Shown here in pieces: positions 1 through 8,208 of a stretch of DNA of 64,000 bases. Every line of letters begins with the position of its first letter. Positions within the stretch are counted from its first letter, which is position 1. The DNA is from Bacillus sp. UNC438CL73TsuS30. GTDB lineage: Bacteria > Bacillota > Bacilli > Bacillales > Cytobacillaceae. Where the stretch lies: the NCBI RefSeq assembly GCF_000482325.1, contig NZ_AXVA01000005.1, forward strand, positions 62,001-126,000. The letters are read 5' to 3'. The position numbers and the translations under genes are program-made. The notes under the pieces were generated by a model that was not told the DNA's origin, did no database searches, and saw nothing but the letters and a program-made list of their open reading frames with translations.

Positions 1-326
1 AATAATTGTCCTTTAATATGCTCAATTGATTTTACATAACCACTGCTTTCAAGAGAAGTTAATACTCCCGGATTGAAAACACCACAAGTTTCAAGAAAAA
101 AGTGTTCAGCATCTATTAGTATCGAAAACATTTCAGGAGAAACGGTTACTTGTTTCCCTATTTGTTTATTTAATTGGGATAATTCGCTATCCTCTTTAAA
201 CCGGCTGCAGGTGTACTCGATTAAATCAAAAAGCTTATAGATCGGCATCAAATCATTCGCAAACATTTCTTGGTTAATCGAGATTTTCACCATCGTACTC
301 ATGGAGTTAAATTGATATTGATACAT
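1..326 (-). CDS. apbE: ApbE-family FAD:protein FMN transferase (N-terminal part)
   Basis: Only the first 108 codons are in the window; the gene runs off the left edge. ApbE enzymes move FMN from FAD onto a Thr/Ser of a target protein. The visible part has the family layout: an FNSMST opening near residue 6 (like the usual F-x-AMGT), CSRFKEDSELSQLN at about residues 39-52, and a later TCGVFNPGVL...LESSGY stretch. There is no signal peptide or lipobox, so as written it would be cytoplasmic. The ATG (326-324) overlaps the stop of the upstream 119-aa gene as TGATG, which suggests translational coupling and a shared function. The assignment rests on motif recognition; the catalytic C-terminal half cannot be seen. 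Confidence 0.82.
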   Translation of the reverse strand, partial: MYQYQFNSMSTMVKISINQEMFANDLMPIYKLFDLIEYTCSRFKEDSELSQLNKQIGKQVTVSPEMFSILIDAEHFFLETCGVFNPGVLTSLESSGYVKSIEHIKGQL

Positions 327-685
327 CAGGTACCACCCGTTGTTGTGTCAAAGCCATCTTGATGCCCAAATGAATGACTGCCGCCAGAAAATTGATCTTG
401 ATTTTGCTGAAAAGAATCATCGCTGTTCCCTTGCCCGTATTGCGATGCTTGATCATCATCAAAACTAAAATTTGAACTCGAATTGGAATCTCCAGATGAC
501 TGATTTCCACTGGAATCAAGATTATTTTGTGCTTGTTTATTTGTATTTTGATTAGCCGGAGAGTTTTGACTCACTGCTGCTTGATGATTATTTCCATTTG
601 ATAGTCCGAGATAGGATACCATCCCTGCGACTAATGCCAAGCTTCCAAAGCTGACGCCCCACGAGATTCTTTGTTTTTTATCCAA
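326..685 (-). CDS. Small membrane-anchored protein with C-terminal flavinylation-like tag (candidate ApbE substrate)
   Basis: A 119-aa protein starting at TTG (685-683) behind a good AAAGGAG site. Residues 1-6 are basic and polar, about 8-28 form one hydrophobic segment (signal anchor or uncleaved signal), and the rest is a low-complexity region rich in N, Q, S, D and G with no cysteine. The last seven residues are DTTTGGT. That fits the ApbE target pattern D-x-x-S/T-G-A-T except for Gly in the Ala position, and would place FMN on the terminal Thr. It is the first gene of its transcription unit and overlaps apbE by TGATG. I know no named family for it. A membrane-tethered flavin carrier is inference from the tag and the neighbour; it could be an unrelated secreted disordered protein. 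Confidence 0.72.
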   Translation of the reverse strand: MDKKQRISWGVSFGSLALVAGMVSYLGLSNGNNHQAAVSQNSPANQNTNKQAQNNLDSSGNQSSGDSNSSSNFSFDDDQASQYGQGNSDDSFQQNQDQFSGGSHSFGHQDGFDTTTGGT

Positions 686-825
686 TTTTTTGTCTCCTTT
701 CCTTCTTTCTGATAGTAGTTTAAAAGCCGAACCTTAAATTATTCTTAAATTTTTTTGGGTGTTGATTTTTAAAATTCTGAAAATAAGGAAATAATGATAG
801 GAAAAAAACAAAGGGAGAGAGTAAA

Positions 826-1011
826 GTGATTCAGGTTAAACTGTTTGACCGGGAGCATGAAAAGGATTTGGAAAAGGAAATGAATCGTTTTTTAAAAGGT
901 TTAGATGAAAAAAGTCTGCTGGATATAAAATACAATGTTGCGGCATTGACAGAGGATGAAGAGGAGGAACAAATTTATTGTTTTTCTGCGATGATTATAT
1001 ATAGATCCTGA
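826..1011 (+). CDS. cse60: Sporulation protein Cse60
   Basis: A 61-aa protein starting at GTG with a strong AAGGGAGAGA site. The sequence (MIQVKLFDREHEKDLE... DIKYNVAAL...EEEEQIYCFSAMIIYR) matches my memory of B. subtilis Cse60, a roughly 60-codon protein made in the mother cell under sigma-E; its biochemical role is unknown. It is acidic and soluble, with no membrane segment. It stands alone, divergent from the tag-protein/apbE pair, and ends in a bidirectional hairpin shared with the convergent oxidoreductase gene. I could not find a convincing sigma-E promoter in the 140 bp upstream. Confidence 0.85.
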   Translation: MIQVKLFDREHEKDLEKEMNRFLKGLDEKSLLDIKYNVAALTEDEEEEQIYCFSAMIIYRS

Positions 1012-1030
1012 CAATTATTTGTCAGGATCT
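1003..1030. terminator. Bidirectional terminator between cse60 and ytfP
   Basis: A perfect 12-bp inverted repeat with a 4-nt loop (AGATCCTGACAA / TTGTCAGGATCT). It overlaps the stop codon of both convergent genes. The T-run on the + side is short (AGTTTTTG), so efficiency is uncertain. Confidence 0.7.
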
Positions 1031-2293
1031 AGTTTTTGCAGAAAGTGCGGCATTTGTACCGGCGAGCCTTCCAGTTACAAGTGCAGAGGTAATATTATAA
1101 CCTCCTGTATATCCATGTATATCAAGTATTTCTCCACAAAAATATAAGCCATTCATCATTTTAGAGCCCATCGTTTGCGGCTCAATTTCTTTTACAGAAA
1201 CTCCGCCGCCGGTGACAAATGCTTTTTCAAGTGGCAGGGTGCCATTCACTTTAAAGGTAAATTGCTTGCAGCTTTTTGCGAAACTACGAATTTTTTCATG
1301 AGAAACAATCCCACACTGTGCAGCAGGATCTATCCCATTGTTCTCCAGTAAAAATAGAAGGTATCGCTCTGGAAACATCCCTTTTAAGGTGTTTTTGATA
1401 CTCTTCTTTGGTTCATTTTTTACGAGCCTGCTAATTTCTTGAAAAAGTGCCTCCTCTTTTTTGTCAGGGAGGACATCTAGGCTCATCGTTACCTCTTTTA
1501 AATTCCACTTCTTCATCGCTTTGACAACAAATTGGCTACAGCGTAAAACAGCTGGGCCGCTTACCCCAAAATGAGTAAAAATCATATCCATTCGATGAGA
1601 TATAATTGGTTTGCTTTTTGGATTTAAAACACTTAATTCAATATCTCTTAGGGACAGTCCCTGAAGAGCTTTCTTTTGGATAAACGCTTCGCTTGAAGTG
1701 ACAGGTACTTCTGTCGGGAACAACTCGGTCACTTTGTGCCCGGCTTTTTCTGCCCATGCGTATCCATCCCCGGTTGACCCGGTATGGGGAACAGATTTTC
1801 CACCTACCGCAATTACAACCGATTTTGCGGTTAGTTTTTGACCATCCCTCAGTGTGACGCCTGAAACCTGCCCGTTTTCATAGAGGACATCCTTTACGGC
1901 CGTATTTTTAAAAACCCGGACCTTCAGTTCTTCTAATTTTTGCAAAAGAGCATCTACAACCGATTGAGCCTTATTCGACGCTGGAAACATCCGCCCGTGA
2001 TCTTCCTCTTTTAAGGCTATCCCGAGTTTTTCAAAAAAAGCAATAATATCCTCATTACTAAAAATGGAAAACGCACTATATAAAAATTTTCCATTCCCTG
2101 GAATATGCTTTATAATTTCATCAACAGGGAGCCGGTTTGTCACATTGCACCGTCCTCCCCCTGAAATAGCAAGCTTTCGGCCAAGCTTGTCTCCTTTATC
2201 AATCAAAAGAACTCTTGCACCCTTTTCACCGGCGGCTATTGCTGCCATCAGGCCTGACGGACCACCGCCAATGACTATACAATCAAATTCCAT
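1022..2293 (-). CDS. ytfP: HI0933-family NAD(P)/FAD-dependent oxidoreductase (YtfP)
   Basis: A 423-aa flavoprotein. The N-terminus has the dinucleotide-binding fold, [12 protein letters not shown] with Gly at residues 9-11 and 14, followed by the family-typical [10 protein letters not shown] motif. A second FAD contact region is the C-terminal GGVSVKEI...[27 protein letters not shown]. Length and motifs fit the HI0933/BaiN-like family. The exact substrate is not established, and some relatives reduce enones or bile-acid intermediates. It is convergent with cse60 and divergent from the murJ gene, the same neighbourhood as in B. subtilis. A TATAAT-like -10 (minus strand, 2358-2353) lies upstream. 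Confidence 0.88.
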   Translation of the reverse strand: MEFDCIVIGGGPSGLMAAIAAGEKGARVLLIDKGDKLGRKLAISGGGRCNVTNRLPVDEIIKHIPGNGKFLYSAFSIFSNEDIIAFFEKLGIALKEEDHGRMFPASNKAQSVVDALLQKLEELKVRVFKNTAVKDVLYENGQVSGVTLRDGQKLTAKSVVIAVGGKSVPHTGSTGDGYAWAEKAGHKVTELFPTEVPVTSSEAFIQKKALQGLSLRDIELSVLNPKSKPIISHRMDMIFTHFGVSGPAVLRCSQFVVKAMKKWNLKEVTMSLDVLPDKKEEALFQEISRLVKNEPKKSIKNTLKGMFPERYLLFLLENNGIDPAAQCGIVSHEKIRSFAKSCKQFTFKVNGTLPLEKAFVTGGGVSVKEIEPQTMGSKMMNGLYFCGEILDIHGYTGGYNITSALVTGRLAGTNAALSAKTRS

Positions 2294-2526
2294 TCTCTCA
2301 CCACTTTATTTTCCTAGAAATTTTTGGTTAAACTATTGAAATACATTGTTTTATTATAAACCTTACCATTTTTTCTGAAAAGAAAACGGAAAGTCAATAT
2401 TTCAAAAAAATTTAATATGGTTGCTAGTAGCGTGAAAGGGAAAACAGTTGTAAACTACTATAGTATGCAAAAAAGTCGAATTAACTTTGAGAAAGAACAT
2501 ATTTTAAAATTTTAACATGAATACTG

Positions 2527-2645
2527 TCTAGCTCCAGCGCCTAGCCCCTCGAGGTCGCTTCGGTCCAGTTGATGAAGTCAAAGAACGACTTCACCGTCTG
2601 GCCCTCCAGCGCTTGTCGGGGCTGAACAAGGCGCTTACGCTTTTC
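2527..2645. repeat. Interspersed intergenic repeat element with hairpin potential
   Basis: This GC-rich island stands out from its AT-rich surroundings. Outer arms AGCGCC (2536-2541) and GGCGCT (2630-2635) are complementary, as are AGCCCC and GGGGCT just inside, and the centre is a perfect 7-bp hairpin TGAAGTC / GACTTCA (2573-2579, 2587-2593). From memory, elements opening TCTAGCTCCAGCGCCTAGC and closing near GGCGCTTACGCTTTTC are scattered through intergenic regions of several Bacillaceae. Only one copy is in this window. It ends just before the ribosome-binding site of the flippase gene, so it forms part of that gene's leader or promoter region. Confidence 0.7.
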
Positions 2646-2663
2646 GAAGTAGGAAGGGATTCT

Positions 2664-4274
2664 ATGTCGTCTAAGCTTTTAAGAGGAACGTTTATATTAA
2701 CCTTTGGAACGATTTTATCAAAGGTTCTTGGCTTATTCTATGTCATACCTTTTTATCAAATTGTCGGGTCTTCGGGAACAGCCCTTTATCAATACTCGTA
2801 TGTTCCTTATACGATTTTTATCAGTATTGCAACAGCTGGGGTACCGCTTGCCGTTTCAAAGTTCATTTCCAAATACAATGCCCTTGAAGAATACGCTGTT
2901 GGCCGTAAGTTATTTAAATCGGGATTAGTGATTATGCTGTCGACCGGATTTGTCTCATTCTTAATCCTCTATTTTTCTGCCCCGCTTTTCGCAGAAATGA
3001 TGTTTACGAAAAATGAGGATGTTGGCTCAAGTCTAAAAGATATCACAACGGTTATTAGGGCAGTCAGCTTTGCCTTGATCGTCGTTCCGTTTATGAGTTT
3101 AATCCGCGGATTTTTCCAAGGCCATCAATCGATGGGGCCTTCCGCCGTTTCGCAGGTAATTGAGCAAATTGTCAGGATTGCCTTTACACTTGCAGGTGCA
3201 TATGTGGTCTTGCATTGGTTAAATGGCAGCACCGTGCAAGCGGTCAGTGTCGCAACCTTTGCTGCCTTTGTTGGAGCTATCGGAAGCCTATTGATGTTAT
3301 TTTGGTATTGGTATAAGAGAAAACATTATTTGGATGAACTTCTTATCCATGATAAAGGAACCATCAATATCTCATTAAAAGAAATTTATAAAGAAATTGT
3401 GCTTTACGCAGCCCCATTTGTATTTGTAGGAATCAACAATCCGTTATTCCAGGCGATCGACCAATTTACCTTTTACCGTGCATTAGGGGCAACGGAATTT
3501 GCTAAATCAGCCTTCTCTATTTTAAACTTTGAGTCTCATAAGATTGTTATTATTCCAGTATCACTGGCAACTGGATTTTCGTTGGCACTTGTCCCAAGTA
3601 TCACGAAAGCATTCGTTGAAAAAGACCGAAGTGGATTGAATCGCCAATTAAATCAAGCATTTCAGGTACTTCTTTATTTAACTTTACCGGCAGCCATTGG
3701 ACTTTCTTTACTGGCTGAACCTGTTTATACCGTATTTTATGAGCATAAAATGCTAGGTGTTGAAGTGTTAAGGGCATACGCCCCTGTGGCGATCTTGTTT
3801 TCCTTGTATTATGTAACGGCCTCCATTTTACAAGGGATTAATGAACAACGCTTTACGGTTTTAACCTTGCTGGTAGGATTATTGATAAAATTATCATTAA
3901 ATATTCCACTGATACAAAAGTGGGGACCACAAGGGGCAGTACTTGCCACTACTCTTGGGTACATGGCAGCCATCTCCGTCAATTTATTTGTGATAAAAAA
4001 ATTTATAGGGTTTCAGTATCGGCTTGTTTTTCGGAGAAGCTTACTAATCTTCATTTTTGCCGGCTGTATGTGGGCAGGTTGTGAAATCGTTTATCGATTA
4101 TTGACGTTATTCCTATCACCTGCTTCTAAAGGGCAATCTCTTATTATTATTGTCATTACGGCAGCAGTAGGAGCAGCAGTCTATTTTTATCTTGGTTTAA
4201 AATCAGGATTGATTAACCTGTTATTTGGGGACCGCGTTGACCGGATAAAGCAAAAGCTCCATATAAGAGTTTAA
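2664..4274 (+). CDS. ytgP: MurJ-type lipid II flippase, MOP/MVF superfamily (YtgP)
   Basis: A 536-aa polytopic membrane protein with about 14 hydrophobic segments. It begins MSSKLLRGTFILTFGTILSKVLGL, the usual start of the SpoVB/YtgP polysaccharide-transporter branch. In B. subtilis YtgP is MurJ, which flips lipid II across the membrane for peptidoglycan synthesis and is redundant with Amj. I chose ATG 2664 because AGGAAGGGA ends five bases upstream. An in-frame TTG at 2613 lies inside the repeat element and would add 17 non-homologous residues. The next gene, rsuA, follows after 26 bp and is probably cotranscribed. Confidence 0.88.
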   Translation: MSSKLLRGTFILTFGTILSKVLGLFYVIPFYQIVGSSGTALYQYSYVPYTIFISIATAGVPLAVSKFISKYNALEEYAVGRKLFKSGLVIMLSTGFVSFLILYFSAPLFAEMMFTKNEDVGSSLKDITTVIRAVSFALIVVPFMSLIRGFFQGHQSMGPSAVSQVIEQIVRIAFTLAGAYVVLHWLNGSTVQAVSVATFAAFVGAIGSLLMLFWYWYKRKHYLDELLIHDKGTINISLKEIYKEIVLYAAPFVFVGINNPLFQAIDQFTFYRALGATEFAKSAFSILNFESHKIVIIPVSLATGFSLALVPSITKAFVEKDRSGLNRQLNQAFQVLLYLTLPAAIGLSLLAEPVYTVFYEHKMLGVEVLRAYAPVAILFSLYYVTASILQGINEQRFTVLTLLVGLLIKLSLNIPLIQKWGPQGAVLATTLGYMAAISVNLFVIKKFIGFQYRLVFRRSLLIFIFAGCMWAGCEIVYRLLTLFLSPASKGQSLIIIVITAAVGAAVYFYLGLKSGLINLLFGDRVDRIKQKLHIRV

Positions 4275-4300
4275 ATACCTTCTCAAAAGGGGTGTAAGCG

Positions 4301-5020
4301 ATGAGAATTGATAAAATGCTGGCGAATCTTGGATATGGGAGCCGTAAAGAAGTAAAACAGCTTCTAAAAAGCGGTGCCGTAAAGGTGAACGATGTTGTTG
4401 TAAAAGATGCCAAACAGCATGTGGAGCCTCATCTAGAAACCGTGACACTAAACGGTGAAGTAATTGAATATAAAGAGTTTATTTATTTGATGATGAACAA
4501 ACCGCAAGGGGTTTTATCAGCTACTGAGGATAATTCCTGTGAAACGGTTATTGACCTATTGGAGCTTGAGGATCAAGTGTATGAGCCCTTTCCTGTCGGC
4601 AGGCTGGACAAGGATACGGAAGGTTTGCTATTGATTACGAATGATGGTCAGTTGGCCCATCGCTTACTTGCTCCTAAAAAGCATGTCCCAAAGACTTACT
4701 TTGCGGTAATTGACCAAGAGGTAACGGAGGAAGATGTCCGTGCTTTTGGAAATGGGGTCACACTTGATGATGGCTATAAAACAAAGCCAGGCGAGTTGAA
4801 AATTTTAAAATCAGGGCTTCGTTCTGATATTGAACTTACGATTACCGAAGGGAAATTCCATCAAGTTAAAAGAATGTTCGAAGCAGTTGGGAAAAAAGTC
4901 GTATACCTTCAGCGAATTTCGATGGGACCGCTGGCTCTGGATGAGACACTCGAACTTGGCGAATATCGCGAACTAACGGATGAAGAAGTGGAGTTATTGA
5001 TGGAGTTTCAAGTGAAATAG
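4301..5020 (+). CDS. rsuA: 16S rRNA pseudouridine synthase, RsuA family
   Basis: A 239-aa enzyme that isomerises a uridine in 16S rRNA (position 516 in the E. coli RsuA prototype). Residues 1-60 are an S4 RNA-binding domain (MRIDKMLANLGYGSRKEVKQ). The catalytic domain carries GRLDKDTEGLLLITNDG at 100-116 with the nucleophilic Asp at 103, and a C-terminal KFHQVKRMFEAVGKKV motif. Length matches B. subtilis YtzG. It sits 26 bp after the murJ gene with a GGGGTG ribosome site, and is followed by a perfect terminator hairpin. Confidence 0.92.
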   Translation: MRIDKMLANLGYGSRKEVKQLLKSGAVKVNDVVVKDAKQHVEPHLETVTLNGEVIEYKEFIYLMMNKPQGVLSATEDNSCETVIDLLELEDQVYEPFPVGRLDKDTEGLLLITNDGQLAHRLLAPKKHVPKTYFAVIDQEVTEEDVRAFGNGVTLDDGYKTKPGELKILKSGLRSDIELTITEGKFHQVKRMFEAVGKKVVYLQRISMGPLALDETLELGEYRELTDEEVELLMEFQVK

Positions 5021-5028
5021 AATAAAGC

Positions 5029-5066
5029 ATGGAAAAAGCAGCCAGGCGTATGGCTGCTTTTTCCAT
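5029..5066. terminator. Bidirectional intrinsic terminator after rsuA
   Basis: A perfect 16-bp inverted repeat around a 6-nt loop; the stem contains GGAAAAAGCAGCC and its complement, giving A and T runs on both sides. It separates the convergent rsuA and TolB-like genes. Confidence 0.88.
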
Positions 5067-5072
5067 TGGTTG

Positions 5073-6332
5073 CTAATCTTTTTGATTTTCGTAAACCGAA
5101 TAACCGCCGATATTTTTAATCCATAGCTTTGCATTTTTTCCATCCTGATCTGCAATCCATAAGTCTTCCTCAGCAGATGCAATATCTTTTTTCCGCAACC
5201 AAGTTACCTTGCTGACAGAAGGAATATAAACCGGGCTGTAATCCCCCAAGCCTGCTGGTGGATGAGTAATCTGAGTCTGCTTCTGGTCATTAATATTGAT
5301 AAAAAATAAGGATGGATCGGGGCGTTTGCTTGCTTCGTTTGACCACTCTTTTTCCTTCACTCTAGAAACGTAAAGTGTATTGTCATCTTTCCATCCAAAT
5401 CCTAATTCAGCAAAATTCACAGGGGTCAGACTGAGGGTATTGTAGGCTGGAAGTTCCGTGACCTTCAAGTTTTTATTTTTGAAACCAAAAACAATTCTTC
5501 CACCACCTGCAATATAACCGATTAAATCTTTATGTAATGCCCACTGTGGAGGATCCACTCCAAGGATAACCTCATCTAAGACCTCGAAATTCTTTCCATC
5601 TGAAGAAATAACACAAACCATATTACTGTCCATTGACCAAGACGCTGTTGGCCCCACAATAAAAGAAATCCACTTGCCATCAGGAGAAAACTGAAAATCA
5701 GTTCCATCAATTGCAATAATACTGACATTGCCTTTCTTCAATTCCTTTGGGATTGTATAGAATGGTTTAACATTATTCGTTAAGCTTGTCATCTTTTTCA
5801 AATTCTTTTCCAAATTGATTTTAAAAAGAATAGGATTTGTCCACCCATCAGGCCTTAATGATGCACTAGAAGAGGTAATGAAAGAGCGTCCGTCCGGAAA
5901 CCAATTATAGTCTCGGACCCCTAATGCAATGTTATAAAAATGATTAAGATCCGATACATTTAGAACACCGCCGCTTTGAAAGGCTACCAAATTTTCTATT
6001 GGAGACCATTTCGGGTTCGTCCCATTTAAAGTGATTCGTTTGTGTATTTTTGTTTCGGTATTGTAAACCCAAATTTCTGTAGTGTATTCTGGTGTTTGGT
6101 TTTTTTTCGACTCGGCTTGGTACAAAACCCATTTTCCATCATGCGACCATTGTGGGGCATAGGGATATATGCTTGGTTTTTTTGTTATTTTCTCCTTTCT
6201 TCCATTCATCATGATCCATACAAAGCCATCTTTGATATAGGCCATTTTTATATGACTCTCAATTGGTTCTGCCTTTGCAAATGTTGGCAGCAGCAAAAAT
6301 AAAATAAATACTATGGAAATTTGTTTTTTCAT
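5073..6332 (-). CDS. Exported TolB-like beta-propeller protein
   Basis: A 419-aa protein with a clear Sec signal peptide (MKKQISIVFILFLLLPTFAKA, cleavage probably after residue 21). The mature part holds repeated propeller blades: PQWSHDGKWVLYQ, PKWSPIENLVAFQ, FSPDGKWISFI, each the W/FSPDG signature of TolB/WD40-like (PD40) repeats. Proteins of this kind are extracytoplasmic scaffolds or ligand binders; no catalytic motif is visible. It lacks a lipobox, so it is probably secreted or cell-wall associated. It is not part of the B. subtilis order I remember here and has its own promoter region. Function unknown. Confidence 0.75.
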   Translation of the reverse strand: MKKQISIVFILFLLLPTFAKAEPIESHIKMAYIKDGFVWIMMNGRKEKITKKPSIYPYAPQWSHDGKWVLYQAESKKNQTPEYTTEIWVYNTETKIHKRITLNGTNPKWSPIENLVAFQSGGVLNVSDLNHFYNIALGVRDYNWFPDGRSFITSSSASLRPDGWTNPILFKINLEKNLKKMTSLTNNVKPFYTIPKELKKGNVSIIAIDGTDFQFSPDGKWISFIVGPTASWSMDSNMVCVISSDGKNFEVLDEVILGVDPPQWALHKDLIGYIAGGGRIVFGFKNKNLKVTELPAYNTLSLTPVNFAELGFGWKDDNTLYVSRVKEKEWSNEASKRPDPSLFFININDQKQTQITHPPAGLGDYSPVYIPSVSKVTWLRKKDIASAEEDLWIADQDGKNAKLWIKNIGGYSVYENQKD

Positions 6333-6480
6333 TCTTTCACCTCATCTTCAATTATTTTCCACAATTAAGGGAGAATTATGTTGAAAAAAACAAATGAACA
6401 ATATTTGCAAATAACATGATTAAACAGTGGGTAATCTATAAATATTTACTTGGGATTTTTGAAAAGGGGGAAAGTATACC

Positions 6481-7290
6481 ATGAAGCTAACACATGAGCA
6501 GCGGATTGAGTTACATGGCTTTAATAACCTGACAAAATCACTTAGCTTTAATATGTATGATATTTGTTATACAAGAACGAAAGAAGAACGTGAGGCCTAT
6601 TTGCAATATATTGATGAGGAGTACAGTGCGGACCGATTAACCAAAATGTTAAAGCATGTTTCAGACATCATTGGAGCCCATGTCTTAAATATTGCCAGTC
6701 AAGATTTTGAGCCGGCTGGAGCAAGTGTGACTCTCTTAGTATCAGAAGGTCCTGTTGAGCACGCGCCATCTGAGTCCTTTGAGGAATCTCCTGGGCCGTT
6801 GCCGGAATCAGTCGTCATGCAGTTGGATAAAAGTCATATTACCGTTCATACATACCCGGAATATCATCCAGATGAAGGCATTAGTACCTTTAGGGCAGAT
6901 ATTGATGTTTCTACCTGCGGAGAAATTTCACCGCTTAAGGCACTGCATTATTTAATCCGGTCGTTTGAAACAGATGTGATGATTGTTGATTATCGTGTGC
7001 GCGGATTTACTAGGGATAAAAGTGGACATAAGTTATTTATTGATCATGAAATCAGTTCGATTCAAAATTATATTCCTGAAGATGTTGGCGAAATGTTTGA
7101 TATGATTGATGTAAATGTTTACCAAGAGCATATTTTCCACACAAAATGTAAGCTGCGGGAATTTGATTTAAATAATTACTTATTTGGTTACACAAAGGAC
7201 AAATTATCCCCTGACGAACATATTGAAATCACCGAAAGAATTAAAATGGAAATGGACGAAATTTTTTATGGGAAAAATATAGTCCAATAA
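6481..7290 (+). CDS. speD: S-adenosylmethionine decarboxylase proenzyme, long (E. coli-type) form
   Basis: A 269-aa proenzyme that makes decarboxylated SAM for spermidine synthesis. It self-cleaves to create a pyruvoyl group; the site is the Lys-Ser of [12 protein letters not shown], placing the serine at residue 118. The long C-terminal region with [21 protein letters not shown] and [10 protein letters not shown] matches the roughly 264-aa E. coli class rather than the roughly 126-aa class of B. subtilis SpeD. The ATG follows a GGGGGAAAG site. No speE is adjacent. A hairpin terminator follows. Confidence 0.9.
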   Translation: MKLTHEQRIELHGFNNLTKSLSFNMYDICYTRTKEEREAYLQYIDEEYSADRLTKMLKHVSDIIGAHVLNIASQDFEPAGASVTLLVSEGPVEHAPSESFEESPGPLPESVVMQLDKSHITVHTYPEYHPDEGISTFRADIDVSTCGEISPLKALHYLIRSFETDVMIVDYRVRGFTRDKSGHKLFIDHEISSIQNYIPEDVGEMFDMIDVNVYQEHIFHTKCKLREFDLNNYLFGYTKDKLSPDEHIEITERIKMEMDEIFYGKNIVQ

Positions 7291-7295
7291 CGAGT

Positions 7296-7331
7296 AAAGG
7301 GCATGGAGAATAATTCCAAGCCCCTTTTATT
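7296..7331 (+). terminator. Terminator after speD
   Basis: An imperfect 12-bp stem (AAAGGGCATGGA / TCCAAGCCCCTT) with a 7-nt loop, followed by TTTATT. Confidence 0.6.
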
Positions 7332-7338
7332 ATGAAAA

Positions 7339-8085
7339 TTACCCATTTAACAAATGATGAAGCATTCTCTCCTTGTTATCAAAAAATTGTTTCATCATTT
7401 TATAGTGATTGGTCTCTTCAAGAGGACATTCATGAATCCCTTCTTCTGTAAACTCAAAAATTTTCGCATTAGGATATGCCATGATTATTGGAGAATGGGT
7501 TGCAATAATAAATTGTGAATGATCTTTAACTAGGTCATGAATTCTTGTTAGCATCGACATTTGCCTCAGCGGTGAAAGGGCTGCCTCAGGTTCATCCAAT
7601 AGATAAACCCCATTTCCACGAAACCGATGAAGGAACGTGGCGAAGAAGGCCTCTCCGTGAGATTGTTCATGCAATGAGACTCCCCCAAAAGAATCGATGA
7701 CTCGAGGACCGCTGCCTTCCCGATCTAATTCCTCAATATTTGAAGCAACATTATAAAAACTTTCTGCCCGCAGGAAAAAACCATCACTCGGTCGATTAAC
7801 TCCTTTTATAACCCTCATATAATCCCCAAGTGGTGAGTGAGAATCATAGGTTGAAAAATTGAAGTTAAGGGATCCTCCTTCTGGATTAAATCCTAATGCA
7901 AGGGCAATTGCTTCAAGCAAGGTTGACTTTCCCATCCCATTCTCCCCAATGAGAAAAGTTACATTTGGGTGGAATTCTAATTCATCCAACGATCTAAGAC
8001 TGGGCAGATTAAATGGATATTTTTTGAAGGAAGGAACGTGACTCCTCTTTAATTGGACGCATCGTAAATATTGATTATTTATCAT
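7339..8085 (-). CDS. AAA/ABC-type predicted ATPase
   Basis: A 248-aa soluble ATPase. Walker A is GENGMGKST (near residues 48-56), the signature-like region is SHGEAFFATFLHRF, Walker B is VYLLDEPEAALS, and a switch histidine lies in FIIATHSPIIM. This is the compact AAA_15/AAA_21-type architecture found in single-domain OLD- or SMC-like ATPases; no nuclease domain is fused. It stands alone, convergent with speD and divergent from the tubby-like gene, so no partner toxin or nuclease is visible next to it. The cellular role is unknown. The ATG is preceded by TTGAGGTATATTT. Confidence 0.8.
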   Translation of the reverse strand: MINNQYLRCVQLKRSHVPSFKKYPFNLPSLRSLDELEFHPNVTFLIGENGMGKSTLLEAIALALGFNPEGGSLNFNFSTYDSHSPLGDYMRVIKGVNRPSDGFFLRAESFYNVASNIEELDREGSGPRVIDSFGGVSLHEQSHGEAFFATFLHRFRGNGVYLLDEPEAALSPLRQMSMLTRIHDLVKDHSQFIIATHSPIIMAYPNAKIFEFTEEGIHECPLEETNHYKMMKQFFDNKERMLHHLLNG

Positions 8086-8208
8086 AAATATACCTCAAGA
8101 GGAAATTTTACTTTGATTGTATCAGAAATTTCTACTTCTCTTAAATGAAACTTTTTCCAAAATTTAACGTAATATTGGTAGATAGAAAAAGTTACGAGGA
8201 GTGGCAGA

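Noticed and set aside
2613..2663. N-terminal extension of the murJ gene from TTG 2613
   Set aside because: It is encoded by the repeat element, has no family match, and a better start with a ribosome site lies at 2664.
7339..8085. Phage-defence system around the AAA-type ATPase
   Set aside because: No nuclease, toxin or partner gene adjoins it; the neighbours speD and a tubby-like gene are unrelated.
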